In this document: piece after piece, positions 24,359-34,719 of the stretch
How the letters are laid out: every line of letters starts with the position of its first letter
Numbering within the stretch: the stretch's first letter is position 1
Origin: Nodosilinea sp. FACHB-141
GTDB taxonomy: Bacteria > Cyanobacteriota > Cyanobacteriia > Phormidesmidales > Phormidesmidaceae
Direction of reading: 5' to 3'
DNA length: 64,000 nucleotides
Assembly (NCBI RefSeq): GCF_014696135.1
Contig: NZ_JACJPP010000013.1
Coordinates: 434,001-498,000 of the forward strand
Notes under the pieces: generated by a model
Seen by the model: only the letters and a program-made list of their open reading frames with translations
The model's database searches: none
What the model was told of the DNA's origin: nothing
Position numbers and translations under genes: made by a program

Positions 24359-24841
24359 ATGACCAATAAGCATCAACGTCGTGGAGCAGTGGCGCTAGCA
24401 GCAGGGCTTTCCGTGGGTCTGATATCAACGTTGCCTACCCTGGCCCAGCAAGCTAACTTCGAGTCGTTCACGCTGTCTGCTGGCACCCCGGCAACTAGTG
24501 TCAGCGGCTTTACCAACGGGATTTCTGCGCTATCTAATATTGCTGGGCGCGATCGTAATGGCACTATCTGCGCCGGGTTTGCCGACGTTGCCCCCGATCA
24601 CGTCATGGTATTGCAGCAAGACTTCGCTACCCTCACCCTTCAGGTCAATAGTGGCGGCAACGATACCAGCATCCTCATTCAAGGACCCGATGGCACTGTG
24701 CGCTGTGGCGACGACACCGATCGCCGCAATCCTGATGCCTTAGTTCAAGATCAAAGCTGGTCAGCGGGTACCTACAGCATCTGGGTAGGCTCCCACCAGC
24801 AGGGGCAGCGCTACAACTATTCCCTTAGTGCTAATCCTTAG
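24359..24841 (+). CDS. exported PPC-like beta-sandwich protein
   Basis: A 160-residue protein with an N-terminal signal peptide (RRGAVALAAGLSVGLISTLP, cleavage near LAQQA) and a mature domain of about 130 residues. The pattern CAGFADVAPDHVMVLQQDF, LTLQVNSGGNDTSILIQGPD, CGDDTDRRNPDAL and WSAGTYSIWVGSHQQGQ resembles bacterial pre-peptidase C-terminal-type beta-sandwiches with one disulfide. A TAGGAGACTGGAGCC ribosome binding region precedes the ATG. Probably periplasmic or released; function unknown. Confidence 0.78.
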   Translation: MTNKHQRRGAVALAAGLSVGLISTLPTLAQQANFESFTLSAGTPATSVSGFTNGISALSNIAGRDRNGTICAGFADVAPDHVMVLQQDFATLTLQVNSGGNDTSILIQGPDGTVRCGDDTDRRNPDALVQDQSWSAGTYSIWVGSHQQGQRYNYSLSANP

Positions 24842-24939
24842 GACCAACTCATCGTACGCCAACGCCAAGCCGTAACGCAGACCTAGAGTAATCCACACCA
24901 GCGAAAGGTGTTGGCCTAGGACATGGCCACGTTAGGATA

Positions 24940-25704
24940 GTGAAGCTGCAGTTAACTCCATTGCCTGTGCTCACCACCCTGATTGCCGATTTTCGTATCG
25001 TCTTCGAGCGTGACCCAGCGGCTCGCAACTGGCTAGAAGTACTCACCTGCTATCCTGGCCTGCACGCCCTGGGGCTACATCGCTTCAGTCACTGGCTTTG
25101 GAACCTGGGCCTGCCCGTAGTACCTCGCGTCATTTCTCACCTAGCGCGGTTTCTCACCGGCATCGAAATTCACCCCGGGGCCACCATCGGTAAAGGCGTT
25201 TTCATCGACCACGGCATGGGAGTGGTGATTGGTGAAACTGCGATCATTGGTGACTACGCCCTAATCTACCAAGGCGTAACCTTGGGAGGTACTGGTAAGG
25301 AAGTTGGCAAGCGCCATCCTACCCTAGGCAACAACGTAGTCGTTGGAGCGGGTGCCAAGGTACTGGGCAATATCTACCTTGGGCACAACGTACGCATCGG
25401 GGCTGGTTCGGTGGTATTGCGAGAAGTGCCCTCTGACTGCACAGTGGTCGGTGTGCCCGGGCGCATCGTGTATCGGGCTGGGGAGCGTGTAGAACCCTTG
25501 GAGCACGGCCGCCTACCCGACTCCGAAGCTCAGGTGATTCGCGCCCTGCTCGATCGCATTGAAGCGCTAGAGAAAGAAGTCCAGGCTTTGGGGCAAGTGC
25601 GCCGCGAACCCGTTTTAGTGGGTGCTGTTCGCTCGCAAGACGGCGTTTACTGCCGCTTGCAAGACCGCGTCATCGAAGAATTTCTAGACGGCAGCGGCAT
25701 TTAA
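24940..25704 (+). CDS. cysE: serine O-acetyltransferase
   Basis: Acetylates serine with acetyl-CoA to give O-acetylserine for cysteine synthesis. An N-terminal helical part contains [20 protein letters not shown]. The left-handed beta-helix of hexapeptide repeats follows ([20 protein letters not shown], with the catalytic His and Asp), then the acetyl-CoA-binding loop [16 protein letters not shown]. The frame begins at GTG 24940; a GTG at 24967 ([10 protein letters not shown]) matches the usual family start better and may be the true one. The C-terminal tail of about 60 residues after the helix is helical and longer than in E. coli. A strong terminator follows. Confidence 0.95.
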   Translation: MKLQLTPLPVLTTLIADFRIVFERDPAARNWLEVLTCYPGLHALGLHRFSHWLWNLGLPVVPRVISHLARFLTGIEIHPGATIGKGVFIDHGMGVVIGETAIIGDYALIYQGVTLGGTGKEVGKRHPTLGNNVVVGAGAKVLGNIYLGHNVRIGAGSVVLREVPSDCTVVGVPGRIVYRAGERVEPLEHGRLPDSEAQVIRALLDRIEALEKEVQALGQVRREPVLVGAVRSQDGVYCRLQDRVIEEFLDGSGI

Positions 25705-25742
25705 TCAAGAATCCCTAGAATTTCCAAAACTAGAGTGTCTTA

Positions 25743-25788
25743 AAAGTTAAGGAGGCCCGGCGTCACAACGCCAGGCCTCCTTAACTTT
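25743..25788. terminator. strong bidirectional terminator after cysE
   Basis: AAAGTTAAGGAGGCC (25743-25757) pairs with GGCCTCCTTAACTTT (25774-25788), with an inner stem CGGCGT/ACGCC. It lies 38 bases past the cysE stop. Flanking A and T bases allow it to work in both directions. Confidence 0.85.
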
Positions 25789-26376
25789 ATTTGGATCCAA
25801 TTTTCCTATAAAAAGTCTCCATAACTGTGCTTAGAGGATGTCTACTTAAAGCGCTAAATGTAAGGAGTTGCTTACAAAATCTGGCATCACGGCAGTGAAT
25901 TTGCGTGGGTAATATCTCAGCAAGCTGGGACAGACCACATCTAAGAAATTCTTGAAGAACTGCATCACTATTCTTCATAAAGAAGGCAATGCGAAGCAAG
26001 CAAAGCAGTTCATTTGTTCTAAAAAGTCAGTTTTTGTGCGATCGCCTTTAGATCCGAGGAGGGCGTTTTGGTTGCAGCTTAAGCATTTCAGCCGATTCAA
26101 TCGTTTCTCCTAAAGTTGGGGTGGTACATCACCTAACATTGCAGTTAAAATTGAAAGGCCATGGCGCCGCCGATGTATTTCTCTAGATAGAGGCGGCGGC
26201 GACCTGGGCTAACAGCACCAAGCCAGTGTTGTGAACGTCTAGGTGGCTAGACACTTATCACTGGATTCCAAAAAATAGATCCGCACTTTTTCGGAACTGT
26301 GGGCATCTATTCAACGGAGCTGTTAATCTGATCACAGTCTTTGTCTTTCAATTTTAAGGAGCACGAGGATCGCGGC
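25789..26376. other. long AT-richer region upstream of the principal sigma factor
   Basis: About 590 bases with visibly lower GC than the neighbours, especially 25800-26030. A 70-codon frame on the minus strand (25787-25999) is open but has no ribosome binding site or recognised family, and it runs into the terminator. The 3' part, about 26230-26376, must carry the sigma factor's promoter and leader. I cannot name a promoter with confidence. Confidence 0.4.
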
Positions 26377-27516
26377 ATGACCCAAGCAAATCATCTGCTC
26401 GGCACCATCAACCCTGAAACTGAACTCGATCTACTGATCGACGGTAATGATAGTGACGAGAATTTTGTTGCCCAAGATGACGAGGCCGGCGCCGATGACA
26501 AAGCGCCGAAAGGGAAGGTAACCCGCCGCCGAGCTCAAACCAAAAAGCGCCACTACACCGAAGACTCTATTCGGCTCTATCTGCAAGAGATTGGCCGTAT
26601 TCGCCTACTACGGGCTGAAGAAGAAATCGAGCTGGCCCGCAAGATCGCCGACCTGCTCAAGCTAGAGCGCATCCACGATGAGCTGTTTGATTCCCTAGAG
26701 CGCGATCCCTCCGATATCGAGTGGGCTGCTGCTGTCAGCCAAGACGAAGGCAAAGACTACACCCTAGCCAGCTTCCGCCACCGTTTGCACATTGGTCGCC
26801 GCGCCAAAGACAAAATGGTGCAGTCAAACCTGCGCTTGGTGGTATCGATCGCCAAAAAGTATATGAACCGTGGCCTCTCCTTCCAAGACCTGATTCAGGA
26901 AGGCAGCCTAGGTTTGATTCGGGCCGCCGAGAAGTTTGACCACGAAAAGGGTTACAAGTTCTCCACCTACGCCACTTGGTGGATTCGTCAAGCTATCACC
27001 CGGGCGATCGCCGACCAGTCGCGCACCATTCGCCTACCGGTGCACCTTTACGAAACCATTTCTCGCATCAAAAAGACCACCAAACTGCTCTCCCAAGAGC
27101 TTGGCCGTAAGCCCACCGAAGAAGAAATCGCCACTCGCATGGAAATGACCATCGAGAAGCTGCGATTTATTGCCAAGTCGGCCCAGCTGCCCATCTCCCT
27201 TGAGACTCCCATCGGTAAAGAAGAAGATTCTCGCCTAGGCGACTTCATTGAGTCAGACGGCGAAACCCCCGAGGACCAAGTCTCTAAGAGCCTCCTTCGG
27301 GAAGACTTGGAAAGCGTTTTGGGCACCCTCAGCCCCCGCGAGCGAGATGTGCTGCGCCTGCGCTACGGCCTCGACGATGGCCGGATGAAAACTCTGGAAG
27401 AAATCGGCCAGATTTTCAATGTTACCCGTGAACGCATTCGCCAGATTGAAGCCAAGGCCCTGCGTAAACTGCGCCATCCCAACCGCAACAGCATTTTGAA
27501 AGAGTACATTCGCTAG
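26377..27516 (+). CDS. sigA: principal RNA polymerase sigma factor (group 1, RpoD/SigA)
   Basis: Directs RNA polymerase to housekeeping promoters. Start at ATG 26377 ([20 protein letters not shown]), giving 379 residues. Region 1.2 is [20 protein letters not shown]. Region 2 includes [40 protein letters not shown] and the melting helix [20 protein letters not shown]. Region 3 follows, and region 4 carries [20 protein letters not shown] and [20 protein letters not shown]. The acidic N-terminal 60 residues and [10 protein letters not shown] are typical of cyanobacterial SigA. It is transcribed alone and ends at a strong terminator. Confidence 0.96.
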   Translation: MTQANHLLGTINPETELDLLIDGNDSDENFVAQDDEAGADDKAPKGKVTRRRAQTKKRHYTEDSIRLYLQEIGRIRLLRAEEEIELARKIADLLKLERIHDELFDSLERDPSDIEWAAAVSQDEGKDYTLASFRHRLHIGRRAKDKMVQSNLRLVVSIAKKYMNRGLSFQDLIQEGSLGLIRAAEKFDHEKGYKFSTYATWWIRQAITRAIADQSRTIRLPVHLYETISRIKKTTKLLSQELGRKPTEEEIATRMEMTIEKLRFIAKSAQLPISLETPIGKEEDSRLGDFIESDGETPEDQVSKSLLREDLESVLGTLSPRERDVLRLRYGLDDGRMKTLEEIGQIFNVTRERIRQIEAKALRKLRHPNRNSILKEYIR

Positions 27517-27578
27517 GGTTGACCTCGACTTCAGCCTCATGGCCAAAGTATTAGAGTGATATTCGACAAAACCCACTG

Positions 27579-27608
27579 AAAAAAGGCTGCCTGCAGGCAG
27601 CCTTTTTT
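27579..27608 (+). terminator. Rho-independent terminator after sigA
   Basis: GGCTGCC (27585-27591) pairs with GGCAGCC (27596-27602) over a TGCA loop. It is flanked by six A upstream and six T downstream, so it could also work in reverse. Confidence 0.92.
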
Positions 27609-27738
27609 ATTGGTACAGCGATCGCTGTTCTGAACGTGCAAACTCCAAGTTAGGTACTAGCGGGTCTATGAAACAGCTGGTCGTGACTCTTACGGAGCAG
27701 CTGAATTGAATTGGGCTAATTAGCATTGGGGTAGGGTT

Positions 27739-27752
27739 AGTACTGGTTTACC
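27739..27752. promoter_or_regulatory. second, imperfect LexA-type box
   Basis: AGTACTGGTTTACC differs at one defined position from the cyanobacterial LexA consensus RGTACNNNDGTWCB (consensus recalled from Anabaena work). It lies 87 bases upstream of the lexA start and could be a secondary operator. Confidence 0.4.
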
Positions 27753-27792
27753 GGAAGGTTTATTGTTAGAGTAGACAGATGGTCGCCCAGTT

Positions 27793-27806
27793 GGTACACT
27801 TGTTCC
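27793..27806. promoter_or_regulatory. LexA box upstream of lexA
   Basis: GGTACACTTGTTCC matches the cyanobacterial SOS box RGTACNNNDGTWCB at every defined position. It lies 32 bases ahead of the lexA ATG, a natural place for self-repression. Confidence 0.75.
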
Positions 27807-27838
27807 ATAACATGATTCGACGCCGTGGCTAAATCCCT

Positions 27839-28453
27839 ATGGAATCCTTAACAACTGCCCAACAGGAGCTCTACGACTGGCTAGTTGAGTATATCCGGGC
27901 TAATCAGCACTCCCCCTCCATTCGCCAAATGATGCGGGCGATGAACCTACGTTCCCCTGCACCCATTCAAAGCCGCCTAGAACACCTCAAGAACAAGGGC
28001 TACATTGAGTGGAGCGAGGGGAAAGCGCGCACCATTCGCGTTCGGGATAATGTCCGTGGTGTGCCCATCCTTGGCACCATTGCTGCTGGTTTTGTCAACG
28101 AAGCGTTTACCGATACTGTTGAGCGTCTCGATCTCAATGGGCTGCCCATTCAGTCTGGTGACTACGCCCTCAAGGTCACCGGAGACAGCATGATCGAGGC
28201 CATGATTCAGGACGGGGATGTGGTAATTATGCGTCCGGTAAAAGATCCTCAAGGCATTCGGGAAGGGACCATTGTTGCGGCCCGGGTTGAGAGTGGCACT
28301 ACCCTCAAATCATTCCACCGCGAGGGCAACCAGGTACAGCTCAAACCTGCTAACCCTAAGTACCCGATTATGGAGTTTCCAGCGGATCTCGTAGACGTAC
28401 AAGGTCGGCTAGTGGCCGTATGGCGCGGCATCGATCCCGATTTTACCGTCTGA
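27839..28453 (+). CDS. lexA: LexA repressor, apparently cleavage-competent
   Basis: A 204-residue LexA. The N-terminal winged helix-turn-helix is residues 1-70 (LTTAQQELYDWLVEYIRANQ; SIRQMMRAMNLRSPAPIQSR). The C-terminal S24 peptidase fold has the cleavage site Ala83-Gly84 in GTIAAGF, the nucleophile Ser117 in GDSMI and the general base Lys157 in TTLKSF. All three elements needed for RecA-stimulated self-cleavage are present, unlike in some cyanobacteria such as Synechocystis 6803. A matching LexA box stands just upstream. The start is the ATG at 27839, though the ribosome binding site is weak. Confidence 0.96.
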   Translation: MESLTTAQQELYDWLVEYIRANQHSPSIRQMMRAMNLRSPAPIQSRLEHLKNKGYIEWSEGKARTIRVRDNVRGVPILGTIAAGFVNEAFTDTVERLDLNGLPIQSGDYALKVTGDSMIEAMIQDGDVVIMRPVKDPQGIREGTIVAARVESGTTLKSFHREGNQVQLKPANPKYPIMEFPADLVDVQGRLVAVWRGIDPDFTV

Positions 28454-29069
28454 CATTCTTCAAATGACTAGTGCTCCTAGCCGCTGTTGTTAACCACAAC
28501 AGCGGTTTTTTAATGATTAGCCGTAAGTTTATTCGAGCGGTTGTTTGCGGCAGGGCAGTTTCAGAGTCCGGTTCCAGTTCTACCACGGGCGGGTGGTTGA
28601 GGCAGTACAGGCATTGCTCCAAGGTCTCTCGTACCGATTCGTGGGTGTATTGATCATCGGGGTGGGGGGGCTGCCCGGGCTGCTGAAAGTGGGGGCGGCT
28701 ATCGTAAATCTGGCCCCAGGTGACGTCGGTTTGGCGCACCAATTCGTAGAGGGTTACGGGCGATCGCAGCACCGTTACCAGCAAATCCTTTACGGCTTCA
28801 GCCGGGTGCTCCAGGTACTGGCTGAGGCGGCGCTCATCATTCACTAGCCACTGCTCTAGAACCCGGTGCAGAGCGCCAGGGCCATCCACCAAGGATTCTT
28901 TCAGCGCTTGCTGGGCACCGTGCCTTGCCTGCACCAGCCGCGGAATTGGCGATTCCCCTTTCATGAAGTTACCCGCCTCCTGGCCGATGGCGTCAGCTAG
29001 GGTAAACGGACGGCTGAGGCGCAGTTCCTGCTGAATGTCGGGGATGTCGTCTTGGGAAGCTGAGGTCAT
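28443..29069 (-). CDS. conserved cyanobacterial-type protein of unknown function, downstream of lpxD
   Basis: A 208-residue protein from the ATG at 29069 (MTSASQDDIPDIQQELRLSR). It is soluble and mostly helical, with FTLADAIGQEAGNFMKGESP near the start, a central VLEQWLVNDERRLSQYLEHP and a Cys-containing stretch (LEQCLYCLNHPPVVELEPDS). No named family is recognised. It begins 19 bases after the lpxD stop, so it is probably the last gene of an rlmD-lpxD transcript. Its 3' end overlaps lexA by 11 bases in convergent orientation and reads through the lexA terminator hairpin, so the last 25 residues may be poorly conserved. Confidence 0.72.
   Translation of the reverse strand: MTSASQDDIPDIQQELRLSRPFTLADAIGQEAGNFMKGESPIPRLVQARHGAQQALKESLVDGPGALHRVLEQWLVNDERRLSQYLEHPAEAVKDLLVTVLRSPVTLYELVRQTDVTWGQIYDSRPHFQQPGQPPHPDDQYTHESVRETLEQCLYCLNHPPVVELEPDSETALPQTTARINLRLIIKKPLLWLTTAARSTSHLKNVRR
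28481..28511 (+). terminator. Rho-independent terminator after lexA
   Basis: CCGCTGTTGT (28481-28490) pairs perfectly with ACAACAGCGG (28496-28505), followed by six T. It lies inside the last codons of the convergent gene on the other strand. Confidence 0.9.
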
Positions 29070-29088
29070 GGGCAAGAGTGAGAAGGGG

Positions 29089-30126
29089 CTAGAGCAGGTG
29101 CTTTTGCAGGCGCTGAACGATCTTGTACATTTCGGGCAGGCGACGGTACACCGCTGAGGCCTTGAGAGAGACTTTATGGGGCAGAGCCGGTGAGCCGGTA
29201 ACGATTTCGCCGGGGGCGACGTCGCCATGGATGCCGGCTTTGGCTGTGGCGATCGCGCCTTCACCAATCACGGCCTGGTTGGCGATGCCCACCTGGCCCG
29301 CCAAAATCACTCGGTTGCCGATGGTAACGCCACCGGCCATGCCCACTTGCCCCGCCATCACTACCCCTTCGCCCACCTGGCAGCCGTGGGCAATATGCAC
29401 CAGGTTGTCGAGCTTGGTACCGCGCCCCACGCGAGTCGTGCCTACGGCAGGGCGATCGATGGTGGAGTTGCTGCCCACCCGCACGCCGTCTTCAATGACG
29501 ACAATACCCGACTGCTCCATTTTCTCCCAGCCGTGGGGGGTGGGCACAAAGCCAAAGCCCTCGGCCCCAACCACGGCGCCGCTGTGGATAGCGCAGTCGG
29601 CGCCGATCTGGGTACGCTCGTGGATGGTGCAGTTGGCGTGCAGCACGGTGCGATCGCCCACCCGCACCTGGGGATAGACTACCACGTTGGGATGAACGCA
29701 GACCCCCTCTCCCAAGTAGACTCCGGCTTGGATTACCGCGTTGGCTCCGATGGAGACATTTTCACCACAGGTGGCCGTGGGATCAATCACGGCGGTGGGG
29801 TGGATACCAGGAGCAGGTTGGTACGGCGTATAGAACAGCGCAATGGCCCGGGCAAAGGCCAGGCGCGGGTCAGGGGTGCTGAGCCAAGCGATGCCACGTT
29901 CGGTGGCCTTGGCCTGCAACACAGGATTTTGAGGCAAAATCAGAGCGTTGGTTTGGGTAGTCCCTACAAAGCTGGCGAACTTATCTCCCTCGATGTAGCT
30001 CAGCATGCCGACCAAGGCCTGGTCGACGGCTGCCACCCCAGCAATATCAGGATCGTGGCCGGGGTTGGCAGTCAGACTAGAAGCGGCGGTAATCTGGATT
30101 TTGTCGGCAATGGTGCTGAACTTCAT
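29089..30126 (-). CDS. lpxD: UDP-3-O-acylglucosamine N-acyltransferase
   Basis: Adds the N-linked fatty acid in lipid A synthesis. The 345-residue protein has the N-terminal uridine-binding domain ([20 protein letters not shown], residues about 36-60). A long left-handed beta-helix of hexapeptide repeats follows from residue 105 ([20 protein letters not shown]), with the catalytic His in [13 protein letters not shown]. The C-terminal helix [18 protein letters not shown] is typical of LpxD. It lies 37 bases behind rlmD and 19 ahead of an unknown gene, suggesting one transcript. Confidence 0.95.
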   Translation of the reverse strand: MKFSTIADKIQITAASSLTANPGHDPDIAGVAAVDQALVGMLSYIEGDKFASFVGTTQTNALILPQNPVLQAKATERGIAWLSTPDPRLAFARAIALFYTPYQPAPGIHPTAVIDPTATCGENVSIGANAVIQAGVYLGEGVCVHPNVVVYPQVRVGDRTVLHANCTIHERTQIGADCAIHSGAVVGAEGFGFVPTPHGWEKMEQSGIVVIEDGVRVGSNSTIDRPAVGTTRVGRGTKLDNLVHIAHGCQVGEGVVMAGQVGMAGGVTIGNRVILAGQVGIANQAVIGEGAIATAKAGIHGDVAPGEIVTGSPALPHKVSLKASAVYRRLPEMYKIVQRLQKHLL

Positions 30127-30163
30127 AGGAGCTGAGAGAAACGCAGTAAAACCAATCTGGCTT

Positions 30164-31531
30164 TTACGCTACCAGAAATGCGACGCATTCTACGTGGGGG
30201 GTCTGGGGAAAGAAGTCGGCGGGTTGGGCCTTGGTTAGGGTATAACCGCCTTCATCTCGCAGAATTTTGAGGTCGCGAGCCAGGGTAGCCGGGTCACAGC
30301 TCATGTAGACGATGCGGGGTGGACGAAGTTCGATCAGAGCATCAAGCACAAAGCGATCGCAGCCCTTACGGGGCGGATCAAGCACGACGATATCCAGTGG
30401 ATCGCTGAGGCTAGCGGCAGCCTCGACCAGCAATGCCCCCACATCTCCAGCGCGAAATTCGACATTATCAATACCGTTGAGCCCTGCGTTGGTCAAGCCC
30501 TGAGCTACGGCTTCGGACTGAACTTCTAAACCCATCACCCGCTTGGCCTGTTGAGCCAGGGGCAGAGTCAAGGTGCCCACGCCGCAGTAGGCGTCAATAA
30601 TGGTTTCGCTGCCGGTGAGCTGTAGCTCGTCCAGAATAATCTGCAACACCTGCTCAGCCTGCTCGGTATTGACCTGAAAGAACGTAGTGGCATGAATGCG
30701 AAACCGCAGCCCGGCAAAGATTTCTTCGATGTAGGGCACGCCGTCAATCACTAGGGTTTCGGCACCAAAAATGGCGTTGGTCTTGTCGGGGTTGAGGTTG
30801 ACACACACGCCGACAAGATCAGGGTAACGCTCTCGCCACTCCTGGGCCTGCAATTCTACATCCTTGAGATTAGGCGCAGTGGATACCAGGGTTAGCAGCA
30901 TCTGTCCGGTGCGGCGGCCCACCCGCAGCGACAGGTGGCGCAGCCTGCCTTGGTGCTTGCTTTCGCTATAGATCGACCAGCCCCGCTCCTGAATGTCGCG
31001 CTTGACCTCAGCCAGTAGCGGGTTCAGACGCTCGTCCTGCACGGGGCACTGGTTGAGGTTAACCAGCTTGTGGCTGCCCTGGCGAAAATAGCCGGCCTTG
31101 ACCTGACCTTCGGGCGATCGCCCCAGGGGGTAGGTTGCCTTGTTGCGGTAGCTCAAAGGAGCATCAGAAGCCAAAATCGGCAGCACATTGGGCTTTTCAA
31201 AGCCACCTATACGCGTAAAGGCATCGAGCACCTGCTGCTGTTTAGCCGCTAGTTGGGAGGGATAGCTGATGGACTGCCACTGACAACCGCCGCACTTGTC
31301 AGCTACGATGCAGGCTGCCCGAATGCGATCGGGAGAAGGGGTCAGCAACTGCCGCACCTTGGCCCGACCAAAGGTAGGCTTAGCCTGCAATAATCGTGCC
31401 CGCACCAAGTCGCCAGGTACGGTATCGGGTACAAATACCACCCGATCCTGCCAGCGGCCGATGCCATCACCGCTGCTACTCAGGTCAGTAATTTCCAGAT
31501 CAAGGGTTTCCCCTTGCTGCCACTGGTCCAT
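30164..31531 (-). CDS. rlmD: 23S rRNA (uracil-5-)-methyltransferase RlmD/RumA
   Basis: Methylates a uridine of 23S rRNA with S-adenosylmethionine. The 455 residues contain an N-terminal TRAM RNA-binding domain (1-60, [20 protein letters not shown]). Four Cys suit a 4Fe-4S cluster: two in [10 protein letters not shown] plus the third of that group and NQCPVQ. The SAM-dependent core has [24 protein letters not shown] and the nucleophile Cys in [13 protein letters not shown]. RlmCD, which modifies two sites, is an alternative specificity. First gene of the likely rlmD-lpxD group. Confidence 0.93.
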   Translation of the reverse strand: MDQWQQGETLDLEITDLSSSGDGIGRWQDRVVFVPDTVPGDLVRARLLQAKPTFGRAKVRQLLTPSPDRIRAACIVADKCGGCQWQSISYPSQLAAKQQQVLDAFTRIGGFEKPNVLPILASDAPLSYRNKATYPLGRSPEGQVKAGYFRQGSHKLVNLNQCPVQDERLNPLLAEVKRDIQERGWSIYSESKHQGRLRHLSLRVGRRTGQMLLTLVSTAPNLKDVELQAQEWRERYPDLVGVCVNLNPDKTNAIFGAETLVIDGVPYIEEIFAGLRFRIHATTFFQVNTEQAEQVLQIILDELQLTGSETIIDAYCGVGTLTLPLAQQAKRVMGLEVQSEAVAQGLTNAGLNGIDNVEFRAGDVGALLVEAAASLSDPLDIVVLDPPRKGCDRFVLDALIELRPPRIVYMSCDPATLARDLKILRDEGGYTLTKAQPADFFPQTPHVECVAFLVA

Positions 31532-31748
31532 GGCCGTACTCCTGCTGTGCTTGTGCTCATCTGCCTATCGACTGTAGCAAGGGAAACGACCGATGGGGTG
31601 ACCCGTGACCTAACGAAACCCAACCCGTCAGCTAGAAAAGAGGGGAAGAACCCAACTGTGAACGATCTAAGCCCTAAAGAGTAGAATTTTCGGGGGCACC
31701 TGAACCTAGCCCTTTAACCCAAATCGGTGAAGACAAGCAGGTTCGTAC

Positions 31749-31922
31749 CTAATCTTCGTCGCGCAAAGCCTCTATAGTTTCAGCACTGAGCAGAGGTTTA
31801 AGCTGGGCCTGCACAGTTTCCGGTTGATTATCCCAAAGCATTTTACAAAAGGCACTTTTGCCCTGCTGGCTGGCCTGGTTAAAGACGCTGGCCAATTTTT
31901 CACAGTTGGTAGTATCGCCCAT
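31749..31922 (-). CDS. 57-residue conserved small protein, unknown function
   Basis: From the ATG at 31922 the product is a small acidic helical protein (MGDTTNCEKLASVFNQASQQ, ending LLSAETIEALRDED). No membrane segment is present. It resembles short cyanobacterial hypotheticals. A TTG 15 bases upstream is an alternative start. It stands alone between rlmD and clpC, all leftward. Confidence 0.6.
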   Translation of the reverse strand: MGDTTNCEKLASVFNQASQQGKSAFCKMLWDNQPETVQAQLKPLLSAETIEALRDED

Positions 31923-31998
31923 AGTGAAACCTGTCAAATGGTGCTGTCAGCATACCGGCTCTGGGCCGCTGTCGCATGCCCCTTAGACGTGAACAATA

Positions 31999-32028
31999 AA
32001 ATGCCGTCCTCCTAGGAGAACGGCATTT
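31999..32028 (-). terminator. terminator after clpC
   Basis: AAATGCCGT (31999-32007) pairs with ACGGCATTT (32020-32028), with CTCCTAGGAG forming an inner stem. On the minus strand it follows the clpC stop by about 26 bases and ends in TTTTATTG. Confidence 0.8.
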
Positions 32029-32054
32029 CTAACAACAGATGATTAGGCCAACGC

Positions 32055-34520
32055 CTAGCTCTCGGCGGAGATCAGCTCTCGACGCTGCTCGGCTTGAATA
32101 ACGACCTTGCCGCTGTCGTCCACATCGACGGTAGCTGTATCGCCATCGCCCAAACGACCAGAGAGAATCTCTTCGGCTAGGGTGTCTTCGAGCAGTCGCA
32201 TAATCGCCCGACGCAGCGGCCGCGCCCCGTAGCTGGGGTTGTAGCCTTCTTCCACTAAGCGCTCCTTGAAGCGCTCGGTGACCTGGAGGTGAATGTTCTT
32301 CTCGGTAAGTCGACCGAACACCTCCTTGAGCAGAATGTCGGAGATCTCCTTGACCTCGTCTTTAGTGAGCTGACGGAAGACGATGATCTCGTCAAGGCGG
32401 TTGAGGAATTCAGGCCGGAAGTACTGCTTGAGTTCTTCGTTGACCAGGGAGCGAATGCGGTTGTACTGCGACTCGGCCTGGTCTTGCTCAAACTCGAAGC
32501 CGAGGCCACCGCCACCCTTCTCGATGACTTTAGAACCAATGTTGGAAGTCATGATCAGCAGGGTGTTCTTGAAGTCGACCGTGCGGCCTTTGGCGTCAGT
32601 CAGACGGCCGTCTTCTAGAATTTGCAGCAGCATGTTGAAGACATCGGGGTGAGCCTTCTCAATTTCGTCGAATAGCACCACGGTGTAGGGCCGACGACGT
32701 ACGGCTTCTGTTAGCTGACCGCCTTCGTTGTAGCCGACGTAGCCCGGAGGAGAACCAATCAGCTTGGAAACCGTATGGCGCTCCATAAACTCGGACATGT
32801 CCAAGCGAATCATGGAATCTTCGGAGCCGAAGAAGTAGGCAGCCAGAGACTTAGCTAGCTCGGTTTTACCAACCCCAGTGGGGCCAGAGAACACAAAGCT
32901 GGCAATCGGCCGGTTGGGGTTTTTGAGGCCGACTCGGGCACGGCGAATGGCTCGGGAAATGGCCCTTACCGCTTCGTCTTGGCCGATTAGCCGCTGGTGC
33001 AGGGTATCTTCCATGTGCAGCAGCTTCTCGGACTCGGATTCGGTGAGTTTGCTCACCGGCACCCCAGTCCAGGAGGCGACGATATGGGCAATGTCTTCTT
33101 CGCCCACCACAGGCATGTCTTCACCGCCAGCGTCTTCATTGACCTTGTTCTGGGCGATCGCCCGAATCTCGGCCTTGATCTCCATCTCGCGATCGCGCAG
33201 TTCCCCAGCTTTGTCAAAGTCCTGGGAACGCACAGCGTTGTCTTTGTCCTTCAACACCTGGCGCAGCTCGCGATCGAGCTCCTTCGCGGCTGGAGGTAGC
33301 TGGGAATTGAGGAGACGAACGCGGGAGCCCGCTTCGTCGATCAGGTCGATGGCCTTATCAGGCAGGAAGCGATCGGCGATATAGCGATCCGACAGCTTGG
33401 CAGCTGCCTCCAGAGCATCGTCAGAGATCTTCAGCTTGTGGTGCTGCTCGTAGCGATCGCGCAGGCCGTGGAGAATCTCAATAGTTTCATCCACGCTAGG
33501 CTCGCCCACCATCACCGGCTGAAAGCGGCGCTCAAGGGCAGCGTCGCGCTCGATGTGCTTGCGGTACTCATCCAGGGTGGTGGCCCCAATGCACTGCAGC
33601 TCGCCCCGTGCCAGGGCAGGCTTGAGGATGTTAGCGGCGTCGATCGCCCCTTCAGCAGCCCCCGCCCCAATTAGGGTGTGGACTTCGTCGATCACCAGGA
33701 TGACATTGCCCGCGGTGCGGATCTCATCCATGATTTTTTTCAGACGCTCTTCAAACTCGCCTCGGTACTTGGTACCAGCCACCAGCAGACCGATATCAAG
33801 GGTCACCACACGGCGGTCTTCAAGGATATCGGGCACGTCACCGTTGCCGATGCGCTGGGCTAGGCCCTCGGCGATCGCGGTTTTACCCACGCCAGGCTCA
33901 CCAATTAACACCGGGTTGTTTTTGGTGCGGCGACCCAGAATCTGAATGACGCGCTCAATTTCTTTCTGACGACCGACCACCGGATCGAGCTTGCCGTCGG
34001 CGGCCATTTGGGTCAGGTTAGAGCCAAATTCATCCAGAGTGGGGGTCTTGGTGCGCCCACCACTGCTTCCGGCAGACACCTCTGCTGTCTCACCCAGCAT
34101 GCGAATCACCTGAGTGCGTACCTTAGACAGGTCAACGCCCAAGTTTTCGAGAACGCGGGCCGCGACCCCCTCGCCTTCGCGGATCAGTCCTAGGAGCAGG
34201 TGCTCGGTGCCAATGTAATTGTGGCCGAGCTGACGGGCCTCTTCCAAGGAGAGTTCAAGCACACGCTTGGCTCGGGGGGTAAAAGGAATTTCAACGGCTA
34301 CAAAGCCGGAGCCACGACCAATGATCTTTTCAACTTCAATGCGCGCATCCTTGAGGTTGACGCCCATTGACTTTAAGACCTTGGCGGCTACGCCCGTGCC
34401 TTCTCCAATTAACCCCAGGAGAATCTGCTCAGTACCCACAAAGTTGTGGCCGAGCCGACGAGCTTCCTCCTGAGCCAGCATGATGACCTTGATTGCTTTT
34501 TCTGTGAAGCGTTCAAACAT
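32055..34520 (-). CDS. clpC: Clp protease ATP-binding subunit ClpC
   Basis: A hexameric Hsp100 unfoldase that feeds proteins to ClpP-type proteases. From the ATG at 34520 ([20 protein letters not shown]) there are 821 residues. Two N-terminal Clp repeats occupy residues 1-145 ([20 protein letters not shown] and [20 protein letters not shown]). AAA1 carries [18 protein letters not shown] and a Walker [17 protein letters not shown] middle domain has the UVR motif ([18 protein letters not shown]). AAA2 carries [17 protein letters not shown] and [16 protein letters not shown]. This is the usual cyanobacterial/plastid ClpC. The frame has an in-frame ATG five codons upstream. Confidence 0.97.
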   Translation of the reverse strand: MFERFTEKAIKVIMLAQEEARRLGHNFVGTEQILLGLIGEGTGVAAKVLKSMGVNLKDARIEVEKIIGRGSGFVAVEIPFTPRAKRVLELSLEEARQLGHNYIGTEHLLLGLIREGEGVAARVLENLGVDLSKVRTQVIRMLGETAEVSAGSSGGRTKTPTLDEFGSNLTQMAADGKLDPVVGRQKEIERVIQILGRRTKNNPVLIGEPGVGKTAIAEGLAQRIGNGDVPDILEDRRVVTLDIGLLVAGTKYRGEFEERLKKIMDEIRTAGNVILVIDEVHTLIGAGAAEGAIDAANILKPALARGELQCIGATTLDEYRKHIERDAALERRFQPVMVGEPSVDETIEILHGLRDRYEQHHKLKISDDALEAAAKLSDRYIADRFLPDKAIDLIDEAGSRVRLLNSQLPPAAKELDRELRQVLKDKDNAVRSQDFDKAGELRDREMEIKAEIRAIAQNKVNEDAGGEDMPVVGEEDIAHIVASWTGVPVSKLTESESEKLLHMEDTLHQRLIGQDEAVRAISRAIRRARVGLKNPNRPIASFVFSGPTGVGKTELAKSLAAYFFGSEDSMIRLDMSEFMERHTVSKLIGSPPGYVGYNEGGQLTEAVRRRPYTVVLFDEIEKAHPDVFNMLLQILEDGRLTDAKGRTVDFKNTLLIMTSNIGSKVIEKGGGGLGFEFEQDQAESQYNRIRSLVNEELKQYFRPEFLNRLDEIIVFRQLTKDEVKEISDILLKEVFGRLTEKNIHLQVTERFKERLVEEGYNPSYGARPLRRAIMRLLEDTLAEEILSGRLGDGDTATVDVDDSGKVVIQAEQRRELISAES

Positions 34521-34719
34521 GATGGTATTAATCACCTGGTGCGTGCCGGATAGGCAAATTCTAGCACAGTGATTTTTGTCAGTTGTGCCCTACTAAACAG
34601 GCGGTTTACCGCGCTTCCTTCAACTACTCCTTTGGGCTTAGAAATTAATTGGGATCGCCAACTGTCAATAGATTGAGTTTGTAAAAAATGTAAATTTTCT
34701 CAACTTTAAAGGTTCGGTT

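Noticed and set aside
25787-25999. 70-codon minus-strand frame beside the cysE terminator
   Set aside because: No ribosome binding site, runs into a terminator hairpin and matches no family I know. I considered a transposase remnant but saw no inverted repeats or catalytic motif.
29227-30135. 302-codon open frame opposite lpxD
   Set aside because: It is the antisense shadow of a clear lpxD; the hexapeptide repeats and GC-rich codons of lpxD keep the other strand open. Composition (Gly, His, Val, Asp rich) is not protein-like.
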